A stretch of DNA of 36,486 nt from JBLKSS01 sp047607725 (GCF_047607725.1 NZ_JBLKSS010000068.1:1-36486), one strand, 5' to 3'. Positions 16,237 to 25,674 are shown, counted from the stretch's first letter. A program made the numbers and translations. The notes: generated from the sequence alone by a model not told the origin.

Positions 16237-16569
16237 TTACTGCGGAATATCGTTACCTGGTTTCGCCGGCGCTTCGGCTGGTGCCTTATCCGCCTGCTGA
16301 GCCTGATTCAAATTATCCCACTGGCTGCCTTTTTGACCATGATTGCTGCTCAGGTTGCCCAGCACCAGGCTGAGAACGAAGAATAGCGTCGCCAGCACGG
16401 CCGTCATACGGGTAATGAAGTTACCGGAACCGCTTGAACCGAACAGGGTGCCAGAGGCGCCTGCACCGAACGAGGCTCCCATATCAGCACCTTTACCTTG
16501 TTGCAGCATGATCAGCGCAACCAGGCCGACCGCTACCAACAGGAATATGACTAACAGAGCTTGGTACAT
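16237..16569 (-). CDS. secG: protein-export membrane subunit SecG
   Basis: SecG is the accessory subunit of the SecYEG inner-membrane translocon. The 110 residues (the E. coli length) have two membrane helices, about 3-22 and 52-72. Between them lies the conserved cytoplasmic loop LQQGKGADMGASFGAGASGT with LFGSSG after it. A polar tail follows. The start ATG 16569 has AAGGA upstream. It is followed 57 bases later by leuU. Confidence 0.95.
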   Translation of the reverse strand: MYQALLVIFLLVAVGLVALIMLQQGKGADMGASFGAGASGTLFGSSGSGNFITRMTAVLATLFFVLSLVLGNLSSNHGQKGSQWDNLNQAQQADKAPAEAPAKPGNDIPQ

Positions 16570-16911
16570 AATCTTTCAGTATCCTTGCGGCTACCACCGC
16601 ACGTTAAGCTATTGCAGCCCCCAATACGGCACTTGGCGTCGCCGACTGAAGCCGGTGTGAATACTAACCAAAGCGCCCCTTGCGTGCAAGGGCATTTTAC
16701 GGCTGGCTGACCGTTTGCGGAAAAAAGCGCCAATGGCGTTCGCCGCTTAGACGTCGGCGCCGATCGACGGTGCCTGCCAAAGCCGCCGCGGGCGCTGACG
16801 CCCTGCTTATGCCGGCGAAGACCGCCGCCCTGCGCCGGCCGTCAGCGCTGCGTCAGCACGTATGTCCCGGACGGCGGCGTTCATCGCATCAGCGCTAAAA
16901 AATCTTACGCC
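16570..16911 (-). other. secG-glmM intergenic region, no gene seen
   Basis: These 342 bases are GC-rich and hold no supportable protein. The only structure is a short terminator-like hairpin (separate entry). The secG promoter should lie here, but no convincing -35/-10 pair is visible. Confidence 0.6.
16721..16738 (-). terminator. weak terminator between glmM and secG
   Basis: The minus strand reads CGCC-att-GGCG then CTTTTTT. The stem is short but the U tract is good, and it fits the end of the folP-glmM transcript. Confidence 0.5.
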
Positions 16912-18249
16912 TCAGCCCGCGGCTTTCACTGCATCCGCGATCTGGTGCGCCAGCCGGCTGACCTGCTCGGTATCATCCCCTTCCACCATGACGCGGATCA
17001 GGGGCTCGGTACCCGACTTGCGCAACAACACCCGCCCGCGCCCGGCCAACTGCTGCTCCACCTCGGCGCGGGCCTGTTTTACCGCCGCCGATTCCAGCGG
17101 ATCATGAAGTCCGGCAAAGCGCACATTGACCAGAATCTGTGGCAACAGGCGCATGCCGCTGCACAGGTCATGTAAATTCATGTGATTGCCGACCATCGCC
17201 GACAACACTTGCAGCCCGGCGATAATGCCGTCGCCGGTGGTGGTCTTGTCCAGCAAGATGACATGGCCGGAGTTCTCCGCGCCAATACGCCAGCCCTTTT
17301 CCTGCATTTTTTCCAGTACATAGCGGTCGCCCACGCGGGCGCGCACGAACGGCACCCCCAATTGCTTAAGCGCCAGCTCCAGGCCCATATTGCTCATCAG
17401 CGTGCCGACCACGCCGCCGGATAACTGGCCCTGACGCAATTTTTCCCGCGCGATGACATACAAGATTTGATCGCCATCCACTTTCTGCCCCAGATGATCC
17501 ACCATGATCACCCGATCGCCGTCGCCGTCATAGGCGATACCCAGATCGGCTTTTTCCGCCAGCACCCGGCTTTGCAACAGACGCACATCGGTGGCGCCGC
17601 ATTCCTGGTTGATGTTCATACCGTCCGGCTGGCAGCCGAGGGTCACCACCGTCGCGCCGAGCTCGCGCAGTACGCTGGGGGCGATATGGTAGGTCGCGCC
17701 GTTGGCGCAATCAACGACTATTTTCAATCCCTTGAGACTCAGATCACCCGGGAAAGTCCCTTTGCAAAACTCGATATAGCGCCCGGCCGCATCGACGATC
17801 CGGCTGGCTTTACCCAGCTCCGCCGATTCGACGCAGGTTAACGGCTTGGCCAGTTCCGCCTCGATAGCCTCTTCCACCTCGTCGGGCAGTTTCGTGCCGT
17901 CGATGGAAAAAAACTTAATTCCGTTATCGTAGAACGGATTATGGGAGGCGGAAATGACAATACCCGCCTCGGCGCGAAAGGTGCGGGTCAAATAGGCGAT
18001 AGCCGGCGTCGGCATGGGACCGGTAAAGGCGGCGGACAGGCCGGCCGCTGCCAGCCCCGCTTCCAGCGCCGACTCCAGCATATAGCCGGAGATACGGGTA
18101 TCTTTGCCGATGATGATTTTACGCGAGCCGTGGCGCGCCAGCACCTTACCGGCGGCCCACCCCAGCTTAAGGACAAAATCAGGCGTAATGGGGGAATCAC
18201 CGACCTTGCCGCGGATGCCATCGGTGCCAAAATATTTATGATTACTCAT
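16912..18249 (-). CDS. glmM: phosphoglucosamine mutase GlmM
   Basis: GlmM converts glucosamine-6-phosphate to glucosamine-1-phosphate for peptidoglycan and LPS. The 445 residues match the family length. Visible motifs are FGTDGIRGKVG at the N-terminus, the phosphoserine loop ISASHNPFYDNG with Ser102, the metal loop DGDGDR, and the sugar loop GAENSGH. The start overlaps the folP stop by four bases (ATGA), so the two are translationally coupled. Confidence 0.97.
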   Translation of the reverse strand: MSNHKYFGTDGIRGKVGDSPITPDFVLKLGWAAGKVLARHGSRKIIIGKDTRISGYMLESALEAGLAAAGLSAAFTGPMPTPAIAYLTRTFRAEAGIVISASHNPFYDNGIKFFSIDGTKLPDEVEEAIEAELAKPLTCVESAELGKASRIVDAAGRYIEFCKGTFPGDLSLKGLKIVVDCANGATYHIAPSVLRELGATVVTLGCQPDGMNINQECGATDVRLLQSRVLAEKADLGIAYDGDGDRVIMVDHLGQKVDGDQILYVIAREKLRQGQLSGGVVGTLMSNMGLELALKQLGVPFVRARVGDRYVLEKMQEKGWRIGAENSGHVILLDKTTTGDGIIAGLQVLSAMVGNHMNLHDLCSGMRLLPQILVNVRFAGLHDPLESAAVKQARAEVEQQLAGRGRVLLRKSGTEPLIRVMVEGDDTEQVSRLAHQIADAVKAAG

Positions 18250-19091
18250 TGAAAATAGGTTTCCTTCGCTGAAAGCGTGGCTTCCACCACGCGCATTGCT
18301 TCCACGGTTTGCCTGACGTCATGGACCCGGATAATCTGCGCCCCCTGCAGCGCGGCGATGACCGCGCAGGCAACGCTGCCCGTAACCCGCTTCTCTGGCG
18401 GAAGGTCCAATAGTTGACCTATCATCGATTTGCGCGACATCCCCACCAGCAGCGGCAGGCCGAGATGATGAAAATCTCCCAGCCGGGCCAGCAGTTGATA
18501 ATTATGCTCCAACGTCTTGCCGAAGCCGAAGCCCGGATCGAGCAGTAGACGGTTTTTGGCGATGCCGGCCGCTTCACAGCGCTCAATTTGCCGCACAAAA
18601 TACGCTTCCACCTCCGCCAGCACATTCTCATAGTACGGCGCCTGCTGCATGGTGCTCGGATCGCCCTGCATATGCATCAGACAGACGGGCAGTTGGCTTG
18701 CGGCGGCCGCGGCCAGGGCACCCGGTTCGCTGAGCGAGCGGACATCGTTGATCAAATGGGTGCCGGCCGCCGCGCTTTCGCGCATGACCAGCGCCTTGGA
18801 GGTATCCACCGAAATAAAGGTGTCGAAGCGCTGCGCTAGCGCCACCACCACCGGCACCACCCGTGCCGCTTCCTCTTCTGCGCTGACCGTCTCCGCCCCC
18901 GGGCGGGTGGATTCGCCACCGATATCGATAATGGCCGCGCCGGCGTCCAGCATCGCCGCGGCGTGGTCGATAGCGGCGGCCAGATGCTGGTATTTGCCGC
19001 CGTCGGAGAATGAGTCCGGGGTTAAGTTGAGGATCCCCATGATGCGCGGAACAGAAAGGCTAAGGGTGCGCTCTCGAGCTATAAGTTGCAT
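18246..19091 (-). CDS. folP: dihydropteroate synthase FolP
   Basis: FolP joins p-aminobenzoate to the pterin in folate synthesis and is the target of sulfonamides. The TIM-barrel protein of 281 residues carries IMGILNLTPDSFSDGG, GGESTRPGA, DVRSLSEPGAL, LDPGFGFGK and LVGMSRKSMIG. I choose ATG 19091 (MQLIARERTL), with AAGGAA upstream; the longer frame to 19292 would run through the ftsH terminator. It is followed by glmM with a 4-base overlap. Confidence 0.95.
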   Translation of the reverse strand: MQLIARERTLSLSVPRIMGILNLTPDSFSDGGKYQHLAAAIDHAAAMLDAGAAIIDIGGESTRPGAETVSAEEEAARVVPVVVALAQRFDTFISVDTSKALVMRESAAAGTHLINDVRSLSEPGALAAAAASQLPVCLMHMQGDPSTMQQAPYYENVLAEVEAYFVRQIERCEAAGIAKNRLLLDPGFGFGKTLEHNYQLLARLGDFHHLGLPLLVGMSRKSMIGQLLDLPPEKRVTGSVACAVIAALQGAQIIRVHDVRQTVEAMRVVEATLSAKETYFQ

Positions 19092-19150
19092 AACGACGGT
19101 TTCCTTATGCTGTGCAAACTGTAAGGCCGCTATCTTAGCATCTCCCGCAC

Positions 19151-19183
19151 AAAAAAAACCCCGGCGTGTCGTATAACGCGGGG
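19151..19183 (-). terminator. ftsH terminator
   Basis: On the minus strand CCCCGCGT and ACGCCGGGG arms, with a small mismatch, are followed by T8. It lies 50 bases after ftsH and separates it from folP, so folP-glmM must have its own promoter. Confidence 0.82.
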
Positions 19184-19233
19184 CTGTCGGTAGTACCGCG
19201 CCGGGGCTTTGCCGCCGGTGCGAGAGGGGACCA

Positions 19234-21174
19234 TTAGCGGTTACCGAACTGCTCCGACATGGTATTGCCGGGATTCGGCGTGCGTGGTTCATCCACCGGG
19301 ATCGGCGCGCGCGGCGTACCGTCGTCGTCGCTATTGCCGGAGACGGTATCGTCCCAGCCTGCGGGTGGGCGGACCGCCTTGTGGCCCATCAAATCGTCTA
19401 TCTGCGGCGCATCGATGGTTTCATATTTCATCAGCGCATCCTTCATGGCATGCAGGATATCCATATTTTCCATCAGCAGCGTGCGGGCGCGGACATAATT
19501 TCGCTCAATCAGCGACTTCACTTCCTGATCGATGATGCGCGCCGTTTCATCGGACATATGCTTCGCTTTGGCCACCGAGCGGCCGAGGAACACTTCACCC
19601 TCTTCCTCTGCATACAGCAGCGGGCCCAGCTTCTCTGAGAAGCCCCACTGGGTCACCATATTGCGGGCAATCGAGGTCGCCACTTTGATATCGTTGGACG
19701 CCCCGGTAGACACTTTCGCCGGACCGTAAATGATCTCCTCGGCCAGCCGGCCGCCGTACAGGGTGGAGATTTGGCTTTCAAGCTTCTGGCGGCTGGCGCT
19801 GATAGCATCCCCTTCCGGCAGGAAGAAGGTCACCCCCAAGGCGCGGCCGCGTGGGATAATCGTAACTTTATGCACCGGATCGTGCTCCGGCACCAGGCGG
19901 CCGATGATCGCATGGCCGGCTTCGTGGTAAGCGGTGGACTCTTTCTGCGCTTCGGTCATCACCATGGAACGGCGCTCGGCGCCCATCATGATTTTGTCCT
20001 TGGCCTTCTCAAATTCTACCATCGACACCACGCGCTTGCTGCCGCGGGCGGCGAACAGCGCCGCTTCGTTCACCAGGTTGGCCAAATCGGCGCCCGAGAA
20101 GCCGGGCGTGCCGCGCGCAATAACCGACACATCCATATCGGGCGCCAGCGGGACGCGGCGCATGTGGACTTTCAGAATCTGTTCGCGACCGCGGACATCG
20201 GGCAGGCCTACCACCACCTGGCGGTCGAAACGGCCCGGGCGCAACAGCGCAGGGTCCAGCACGTCGGGGCGGTTGGTTGCGGCGATGACGATAATACCTT
20301 CATTACCTTCAAAGCCGTCCATCTCCACCAACATCTGGTTCAGGGTCTGCTCGCGCTCGTCATGACCGCCGCCAAGACCCGCGCCCCGCTGACGCCCGAC
20401 GGCGTCAATCTCATCGATAAAGATGATGCAGGGTGCCGCTTTTTTCGCCTGCTCGAACATATCGCGCACACGGGAGGCGCCCACGCCGACAAACATTTCC
20501 ACGAAGTCGGAACCGGAAATGGTGAAGAACGGGACCTTGGCTTCCCCCGCAATGGCTTTGGCCAGCAGCGTTTTACCGGTCCCTGGCGGCCCCACCATCA
20601 GCACGCCTTTCGGGATCTTGCCGCCGAGCTTTTGGAAACGGCTCGGCTCGCGCAGATAATCCACCAGCTCGCTGACCTCTTCCTTCGCTTCATCGCAACC
20701 GGCAACATCGGCGAAGGTCGTTTTAATCTGGTCTTCCGTCAGCATCCGTGCCTTGCTCTTGCCGAACGACATGGCGCCTTTACCGCCGCCGCCCTGCATT
20801 TGACGCATAAAGAAGATCCAGACCCCAATCAGCAATAGCATCGGGAACCAGGAGATAAAGATGGACGCCAGCAGGCTGGGTTCTTCCGGCGGCTCACCCA
20901 CGACTCTGACGTTTTTGGTCAAAAGAATATCGAGCAGCTTGGGATCGTTGACCGGGATATAGGTGGTGTAGCGGTTACTGTCTTTTTTAGTAACGGTGAT
21001 TTCACGACCGTTAATACGCGCTTCCCTAACCTGATCCTGATTCAATTCGGACATAAAGGTGGAGTAATCCACTTTACGCCCATTGGACTCGCTGGGCCCG
21101 AAGCTCTGGAATACCGACATCAGCACGACTGCGATAACTAGCCAGAGAATCAGGTTCTTCGCCATGTCACTCAA
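19234..21174 (-). CDS. ftsH: ATP-dependent zinc metalloprotease FtsH
   Basis: FtsH is the membrane-anchored AAA+ protease that degrades LpxC, sigma-32, SecY and other proteins. Two membrane helices (about 8-25 and 100-122) flank a periplasmic domain. These are followed by the AAA module (GPPGTGKT, IIFIDEIDAVG, the SRH region with RPGRFDRQVVVG) and the protease domain with HEAGH. The Pro-rich end PVDEPRTPNPGNTMSEQ is conserved. The start may be TTG 21174, with TGAGG eight bases upstream, or ATG 21165 (MAKNLILW); E. coli has been annotated both ways. It lies downstream of rlmE in the usual pair. Confidence 0.96.
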   Translation of the reverse strand: MSDMAKNLILWLVIAVVLMSVFQSFGPSESNGRKVDYSTFMSELNQDQVREARINGREITVTKKDSNRYTTYIPVNDPKLLDILLTKNVRVVGEPPEEPSLLASIFISWFPMLLLIGVWIFFMRQMQGGGGKGAMSFGKSKARMLTEDQIKTTFADVAGCDEAKEEVSELVDYLREPSRFQKLGGKIPKGVLMVGPPGTGKTLLAKAIAGEAKVPFFTISGSDFVEMFVGVGASRVRDMFEQAKKAAPCIIFIDEIDAVGRQRGAGLGGGHDEREQTLNQMLVEMDGFEGNEGIIVIAATNRPDVLDPALLRPGRFDRQVVVGLPDVRGREQILKVHMRRVPLAPDMDVSVIARGTPGFSGADLANLVNEAALFAARGSKRVVSMVEFEKAKDKIMMGAERRSMVMTEAQKESTAYHEAGHAIIGRLVPEHDPVHKVTIIPRGRALGVTFFLPEGDAISASRQKLESQISTLYGGRLAEEIIYGPAKVSTGASNDIKVATSIARNMVTQWGFSEKLGPLLYAEEEGEVFLGRSVAKAKHMSDETARIIDQEVKSLIERNYVRARTLLMENMDILHAMKDALMKYETIDAPQIDDLMGHKAVRPPAGWDDTVSGNSDDDGTPRAPIPVDEPRTPNPGNTMSEQFGNR

Positions 21175-21220
21175 GGGATTAACCTCATATTACAACGGTG
21201 TTAACAATTAGCGTAGGGTA

Positions 21221-21850
21221 CTATATTTTGCGCCCTGTCGCCACAATGTACACTTCGCGGGAGCGGGCCCGGGAAGCGTCTGGCTTACGGATTTTTACCT
21301 TCGTAAACAGAGAGCGTATTTCCCGCAGGTACTCATCGAAACCTTCTCCCTGAAAGACTTTAACCAGGAAACACCCACCCGGTGCCAGCACATCCCGGCA
21401 CATATCAAGCGCCCGCTCCACGAGATACATTGATTTGGGAATATCGACCGCCGGGGTACCGCTCATATTGGGCGCCATGTCGGACAGCACCACCTGCACC
21501 TTCTGCTCGCCTACGCGTTCAAGCAGGGCCTGCAGCACCAGGGGGTCACGAAAATCCCCCCGCAGAAAGTCGACGCCCACCATCGGATCCATCGGCAGGA
21601 TATCACAGGCGATGATACGCCCTTTGCCGCCGATTTGCGTGGCGACGTATTGCGACCAGCCGCCGGGCGCCGCACCCAGATCCACCACGGTCATCCCCTG
21701 GCGAAATAGCTTGTCGCTCTGCTGTATTTCATCAAGTTTAAACCAGGCACGGGAACGGAGTCCCTTTTTTTGTGCCTGCTGAACATATTTATCGCTAAAG
21801 TGTTCCTGCAGCCAGCGGCTGGAGCTTGCAGAACGCTTTTTGGTCGCCAT
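21221..21850 (-). CDS. rlmE: 23S rRNA 2'-O-methyltransferase RlmE (FtsJ)
   Basis: RlmE methylates U2552 in the A loop of 23S rRNA late in 50S assembly and is heat-inducible in E. coli. The 209 residues equal the E. coli length. The SAM-binding motif is VVDLGAAPGGWSQYV. The K-D-K-E catalytic set lies in RAWFKLDEIQ, LSDMAPNMSG, FLVKVFQGEG and SREVYIVA. I choose ATG 21850 (MATKKRSASSSRW), with GGA upstream. The longer frame adds MENK. It is paired with ftsH. Confidence 0.95.
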   Translation of the reverse strand: MATKKRSASSSRWLQEHFSDKYVQQAQKKGLRSRAWFKLDEIQQSDKLFRQGMTVVDLGAAPGGWSQYVATQIGGKGRIIACDILPMDPMVGVDFLRGDFRDPLVLQALLERVGEQKVQVVLSDMAPNMSGTPAVDIPKSMYLVERALDMCRDVLAPGGCFLVKVFQGEGFDEYLREIRSLFTKVKIRKPDASRARSREVYIVATGRKI

Positions 21851-21930
21851 CTTATTTTCCAACTATCTTGTAAAGAGTGCAGCGGTGGAAAGATTTGGCC
21901 GCCCATGCGCCGATATCGACGGACGCCGAT

Positions 21931-21960
21931 TTGGCGATATGTATGAGATGGCGGTAGAAT
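21931..21960 (+). promoter_or_regulatory. yhbY promoter
   Basis: TTGGCG, 18 bases, TAGAAT on the plus strand. It lies about 38 bases upstream of the yhbY ATG, in the divergent rlmE-yhbY gap. Confidence 0.6.
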
Positions 21961-21997
21961 ATGCCGTTTTCAATCCCAACCTAAGTAAAAAACACAA

Positions 21998-22291
21998 ATG
22001 AATCTGAATAATAAGCAAAAACAGCATCTTAAAGGGCTGGCCCATTCGCTGAAGCCTGTCGTCATGCTGGGCAATAACGGCTTGACGGAAGGCGTGCTCG
22101 CCGAAATCGAACAGGCGTTGGAACATCATGAGCTTATCAAGGTGAAAATTGCCGCGGAAGAGCGCGAGACCAAAACGCTGATCGCCGATGCCATCGTTCG
22201 TGAAAGCGGCGCCAGCAAGGTACAGGTTATTGGCAATATTCTGCTGCTGTACCGGCCGGCTGCAGAGCGGAAAATTACGCTGCCCCGCTAA
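21998..22291 (+). CDS. yhbY: YhbY, CRM-domain RNA-binding protein
   Basis: YhbY is a small single-CRM-domain protein associated with pre-50S ribosomes. The 97 residues equal the family length. The family block LKGLAHSLKPVVMLGNNGLTEG, with the GxxG-like loop, and HHELIKVKIAAEERE are conserved. It is divergent from rlmE, as in E. coli, and stands as a single gene. Confidence 0.94.
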   Translation: MNLNNKQKQHLKGLAHSLKPVVMLGNNGLTEGVLAEIEQALEHHELIKVKIAAEERETKTLIADAIVRESGASKVQVIGNILLLYRPAAERKITLPR

Positions 22292-22436
22292 CATCATCTT
22301 TTCCGATGGAAAGATGCCACTCTCCGACCCACAGGAAAAGACCACCCGCGGCCTTTTGCTTTTCTTTACAAAGCCAGCGGCGGCCCGTGGGGGGGATATA
22401 AGCGGACGGAGGCCGGCTGCGGCGCCGCCCGGACAC

Positions 22437-22913
22437 TTACAGATACTCCACCTTGAGGATCTCGTACTCCACCTCGCCGCCAGGAGTTTTGATGACGACG
22501 ATATCCCCTTCTTCCTTGCCCACCAGCCCGCGGGCGATGGGAGAATTAATGGAAATCAGGTTTTGCTTGAAATCGGCCTCATCGTCGCCGACGATGCGGT
22601 ACGTTTGCTTCTCTTCGCTATCCAGGTTCTCCACGCTGACCGTGGCGCCGAAAATGACCCGGCCGCTCGGGGCCAGCTTGGTCACATCGATCACCTGCGC
22701 ATTGGAAAGTTTGGCTTCTATTTCCTGGATACGGCCTTCGCAAAAGCCCTGTTGTTCCCTCGCGGCATGATACTCGGCGTTTTCTTTTAAATCGCCGTGC
22801 TCGCGGGCCTCGGCGATAGACCGGATAATTTCGGGGCGACGGACGCTTTTAAGATATTCGAGCTCTTCCCGCAGTTTTTCAGCGCCGCGCAGGGTCATCG
22901 GAATCTGGTTCAT
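22437..22913 (-). CDS. greA: transcription elongation factor GreA
   Basis: GreA rescues backtracked RNA polymerase by stimulating transcript cleavage in the secondary channel. The 158-residue product is full length. It has an N-terminal coiled coil (residues about 10-75) with the acidic tip HGDLKENAEYHAA, and a C-terminal FKBP-like domain ending EYEILKVEYL. The start ATG 22913 has GAGG upstream. It is preceded by a GraL-like leader. Confidence 0.97.
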   Translation of the reverse strand: MNQIPMTLRGAEKLREELEYLKSVRRPEIIRSIAEAREHGDLKENAEYHAAREQQGFCEGRIQEIEAKLSNAQVIDVTKLAPSGRVIFGATVSVENLDSEEKQTYRIVGDDEADFKQNLISINSPIARGLVGKEEGDIVVIKTPGGEVEYEILKVEYL

Positions 22914-23014
22914 AATTGTACCTCTATGTAAATTCTTCCTGCTAAAATAATCGCCGTCCTGGCGTGACAGGCGCTGGCGCGACGCGCGTTTGGCACACGC
23001 CCCTCACCAAGCGC

Positions 23015-23073
23015 AAAGCAAAAGGAAGCGCCCCCGGAATTGCTTCCCAGGCCAGCCTCAGTTTTGCATTTTG
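23015..23073 (-). ncRNA. graL: GraL-like greA leader RNA (predicted)
   Basis: The predicted greA transcript starts near 23073. About 25 bases later comes GGAAGC, a 12-base loop, GCTTCC, then TTTTGCTTT (23047 to 23015), an intrinsic terminator about 100 bases before the greA ATG. In E. coli the same leader contains a terminator that yields the small RNA GraL and lowers greA expression. Position and layout agree. Sequence identity to E. coli GraL was not checked. Confidence 0.6.
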
Positions 23074-23079
23074 ATACGT

Positions 23080-23108
23080 ATTTTACCGCAGAGTTCGGTG
23101 TGGGTCAT
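23080..23108 (-). promoter_or_regulatory. greA promoter
   Basis: The minus strand has ATGACC, 17 bases, TAAAAT (5 of 6 to consensus). It lies upstream of the leader terminator and next to the opposing dacB promoter. Confidence 0.6.
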
Positions 23109-23110
23109 CG

Positions 23111-23140
23111 TTTACTTTATCCCTGTTTGCACCGTAGTAT
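23111..23140 (+). promoter_or_regulatory. possible dacB promoter
   Basis: TTTACT, 18 bases, TAGTAT on the plus strand, ending about 33 bases before the dacB ATG. The -35 is only a partial match. Confidence 0.4.
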
Positions 23141-23172
23141 GACAGCAAGTTACTTTGCCGTTGCCCAAAATT

Positions 23173-24592
23173 ATGCGTTTTTTACGATTTGTCATAGGAT
23201 TGACCAGTGTTTTCATGCTTTCCGCACAGGTGGCGCCGGTTGAAAACTATACGGAATATTTGCCCGACGGCGCCAACCTGGCGCTGATGGTGCAAAAAGT
23301 GGGGGCCCCGCAGCCCGTTATTGATTATCACAGTCAGCAGATGGCCTTGCCCGCCAGCACCATGAAACTGCTCACCGCGCTGGCGGCGCTGTTACAGCTG
23401 GGCCCGGACTACCGCTTTACCACCACCCTCGAAGCGGCCAACGCACCGGTGGGCGGCGTGCTGCGCGGCAACCTGACCGCGCGCTTCGGCGGCGATCCCA
23501 CATTTACCCGACAGCGCTTGCGCAATATGGTGGCCGAACTGCGCAAGCAGGGCATCAAACAAATCACCGGTGACCTGATTATCGATACCTCGGTGTTTGC
23601 CAGCCATGACAAAGCCCCCGGCTGGCCCTGGAACGATCTGACGCAATGCTTTAGTGCACCGCCGGGCGCGGCCATTGTTGATCGCAACTGTTTTTCGGTG
23701 TCGCTCTACAGCGCCCGGACGGCCGGGGAGCCGGCGTTTATCCGCGTCGTCTCTTATTACCCGGTGCATATGTTCAGCCAGGTGCGCACCCTGGCCCGCG
23801 GCGACGGCGCTGCACAATATTGCGAGCTGGACGTGGTGCCGGGAGAGCTTAACCGCTTTACCCTCACCGGCTGTATGACCCAGCGCGCCGAACCGCTACC
23901 GCTGGCGTTCGTCTTTAAGGACGGCGCCAGCTATGCCGGCGCCGTCCTTAAAGACGAATTGCAGCAGGCGGATATCACGCTGAACGGCACACTTCTGCGC
24001 CAGACGCAGCCCAGTCCGCCGGGACACGTTTTGGCTCAATCCTCTTCCGCACGGCTGCACGATTTACTGCATATTATGCTGAAAAAATCCGACAATATGA
24101 TTGCCGACACAGTTTTTCGCATGATAGGCCACGAACGCTTCAAAGTGCCGGGCACCTGGCGCGCGGGCTCGGATGCGGTGCGCCAGATCCTGCGTCAGCA
24201 GGCGGGCATTGATCTGGGCAACAGTATCCAGGTGGACGGTTCCGGTCTGTCGCACCACGATTTGATTTCCCCCCGCCACCATGATGCAGGTGTTGCAATA
24301 TATCGGTCAGCACGATCAGACGCTGGACTTTATCTCCATGCTGCCGCTGGCGGGCTATGACGGCACGCTCATGTACCGCGCGGGTCTGCACGAGGCAGGG
24401 GTCGACGGTAAAGTGTCGGCGAAAACCGGCTCGCTACAGGGCGTCTACAACCTGGCGGGCTTTATCACCACCGCCAGCGGTCAACGTATGGCGTTTGTGC
24501 AATATCTCTCCGGCTACGCGGTGCCGCCGGCGGATCAACGCGCGCGGCGTGTTCCGCTGGTACGTTTCGAGAGCCGGTTGTATAAAGATATA
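23173..24592 (+). pseudogene. dacB: dacB (PBP4), frameshifted and 3' end replaced
   Basis: PBP4 is a periplasmic D,D-carboxypeptidase/endopeptidase of peptidoglycan. The frame from ATG 23173 (MRFLRFVIGLTS) has a signal peptide, the STMK active site with Ser62, and the SDN motif (KKSDNMIADTVF). At 24269-24274 there are six C where five keep the frame. The KTG motif (SAKTGSLQG) is left in the next frame, so the catalytic triad of motifs cannot be made as one protein. Homology to E. coli (477 residues) runs to RLYKDI at 24592. The last few codons are missing, and the shifted frame reads on to 24736 through foreign DNA. This end is the insertion junction of the next locus. Confidence 0.9.
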
Positions 24593-24624
24593 GCCACTCG
24601 CAGGCCGGGCGACACCCTTCTGCG

Positions 24625-25674
24625 CTACAAGCGGCTGGCGATGATTTTTTCAAACAATTTCCGCAGATCATGGCAGCAGATGGCGGCCATCAGGTGCTCG
24701 ATGTGCCGCAGCGTACCGTTGTCATTGCGGGTATAGGGGCGGCCTTGACCGATGTCGACGATAAATTGCGCGATACAATCGGCGTTGTCCATGATGATAT
24801 TGGCCTGCAGCATTTTGTCCGCTCTGACCCGCTCGATAAATTCCAGCGGCGTTAATGGCCGCAATTTGCAGAAATTTTCATAGCCCTTAACGAAGGTTTT
24901 CGCGTAGGGCAGCGTCTCGCCATTGCGATTATTAATCGCATCATAGAACTGCTTTAGGATGGTCGTGACGTCCACAGGTTGGCCTTTTCCCGGCAGGAAC
25001 AGAAAATCCTGGGCGCCGGCCTGTATATGGGAGATTTCATGCAGGATGGTGACATGCATTGGATAGTGTTTTTCAACCCTGTCGTTATCCACCATAATCA
25101 CCACCCTATTTCCCGCATCATTGGGCAGGGTCACGCCCAGCGGAATGGTCGGATCGTAGCTGAAGGGCTGGTCCGGTGTTCTCGACGAGGCGAAAAGAAT
25201 ATTCGTCTTGTGATGCCGAAGGTAGTCATTGAGATTGATGAGATAATAGCGTAGCCGTAAAATGGCCTGGGTGAGGATAAGATCATCATGGGTATGCAGC
25301 ACGCCGCTGAGATAGCGTCTGATGCTACTATCGCCGGCAATTTTCAGCGGCCCCGTAAGCGTATTCTCGATCTCGTCGAAATAGATCTCAAGCGCACGCC
25401 TGACATATTCATGGGCCAGCTCGACCTCATGGATGAAGCGCTTCAAGTTTTGCCGCAGATACTGAAAACAGGGAGGGATGGTTTGCATCGGCTTGCCATA
25501 CGACGAATACACATGGACTTTGAAATTATGCAGATACGCCATCACTCTGCCCTCTTCCCAGCCCGCCGCCTCACAACGTCGAATTTCGTTCCGTGCATAG
25601 TACGCTCTTATCGTGGCGTCTAAATCCGCGGTCAAGTCCTGCTTACGCTCGAACAGGAATTTATAGTACCCCAT
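24625..25674 (-). CDS. M35-like (aspzincin-type) metallopeptidase domain, C-terminal part of the degraded gene
   Basis: This 349-residue frame is intact from ATG 25674, but no ribosome site precedes that codon and the reading frame is open further upstream. It is probably the surviving C-terminal domain. Residues 212-216 are HEISH, a HExxH zinc site with Glu213 as base. GAQDFLF follows at 220-226, comparable to the GTxDxxY element whose Asp is the third zinc ligand in M35 aspzincins. DNADCIAQF at 296-304 resembles the Asn-Ala-Asp block near their C-terminus. No signal peptide or membrane helix is seen. The family assignment is motif-based; a general gluzincin fold is the alternative. The 3' end overlaps the dacB read-through antisense. 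Confidence 0.6.
   Translation of the reverse strand: MGYYKFLFERKQDLTADLDATIRAYYARNEIRRCEAAGWEEGRVMAYLHNFKVHVYSSYGKPMQTIPPCFQYLRQNLKRFIHEVELAHEYVRRALEIYFDEIENTLTGPLKIAGDSSIRRYLSGVLHTHDDLILTQAILRLRYYLINLNDYLRHHKTNILFASSRTPDQPFSYDPTIPLGVTLPNDAGNRVVIMVDNDRVEKHYPMHVTILHEISHIQAGAQDFLFLPGKGQPVDVTTILKQFYDAINNRNGETLPYAKTFVKGYENFCKLRPLTPLEFIERVRADKMLQANIIMDNADCIAQFIVDIGQGRPYTRNDNGTLRHIEHLMAAICCHDLRKLFEKIIASRL

Noticed and set aside
24269..24274. all homopolymer frameshifts being assembly errors
   Set aside because: Single-base cases (dacB, truB, sfsB) could be errors, but the IS insertion, the 8-bp and 14-bp duplications, the nonsense codons in ubiU, nlpI and yhbE and the domain loss in deaD cannot, so genuine decay is the better explanation overall.
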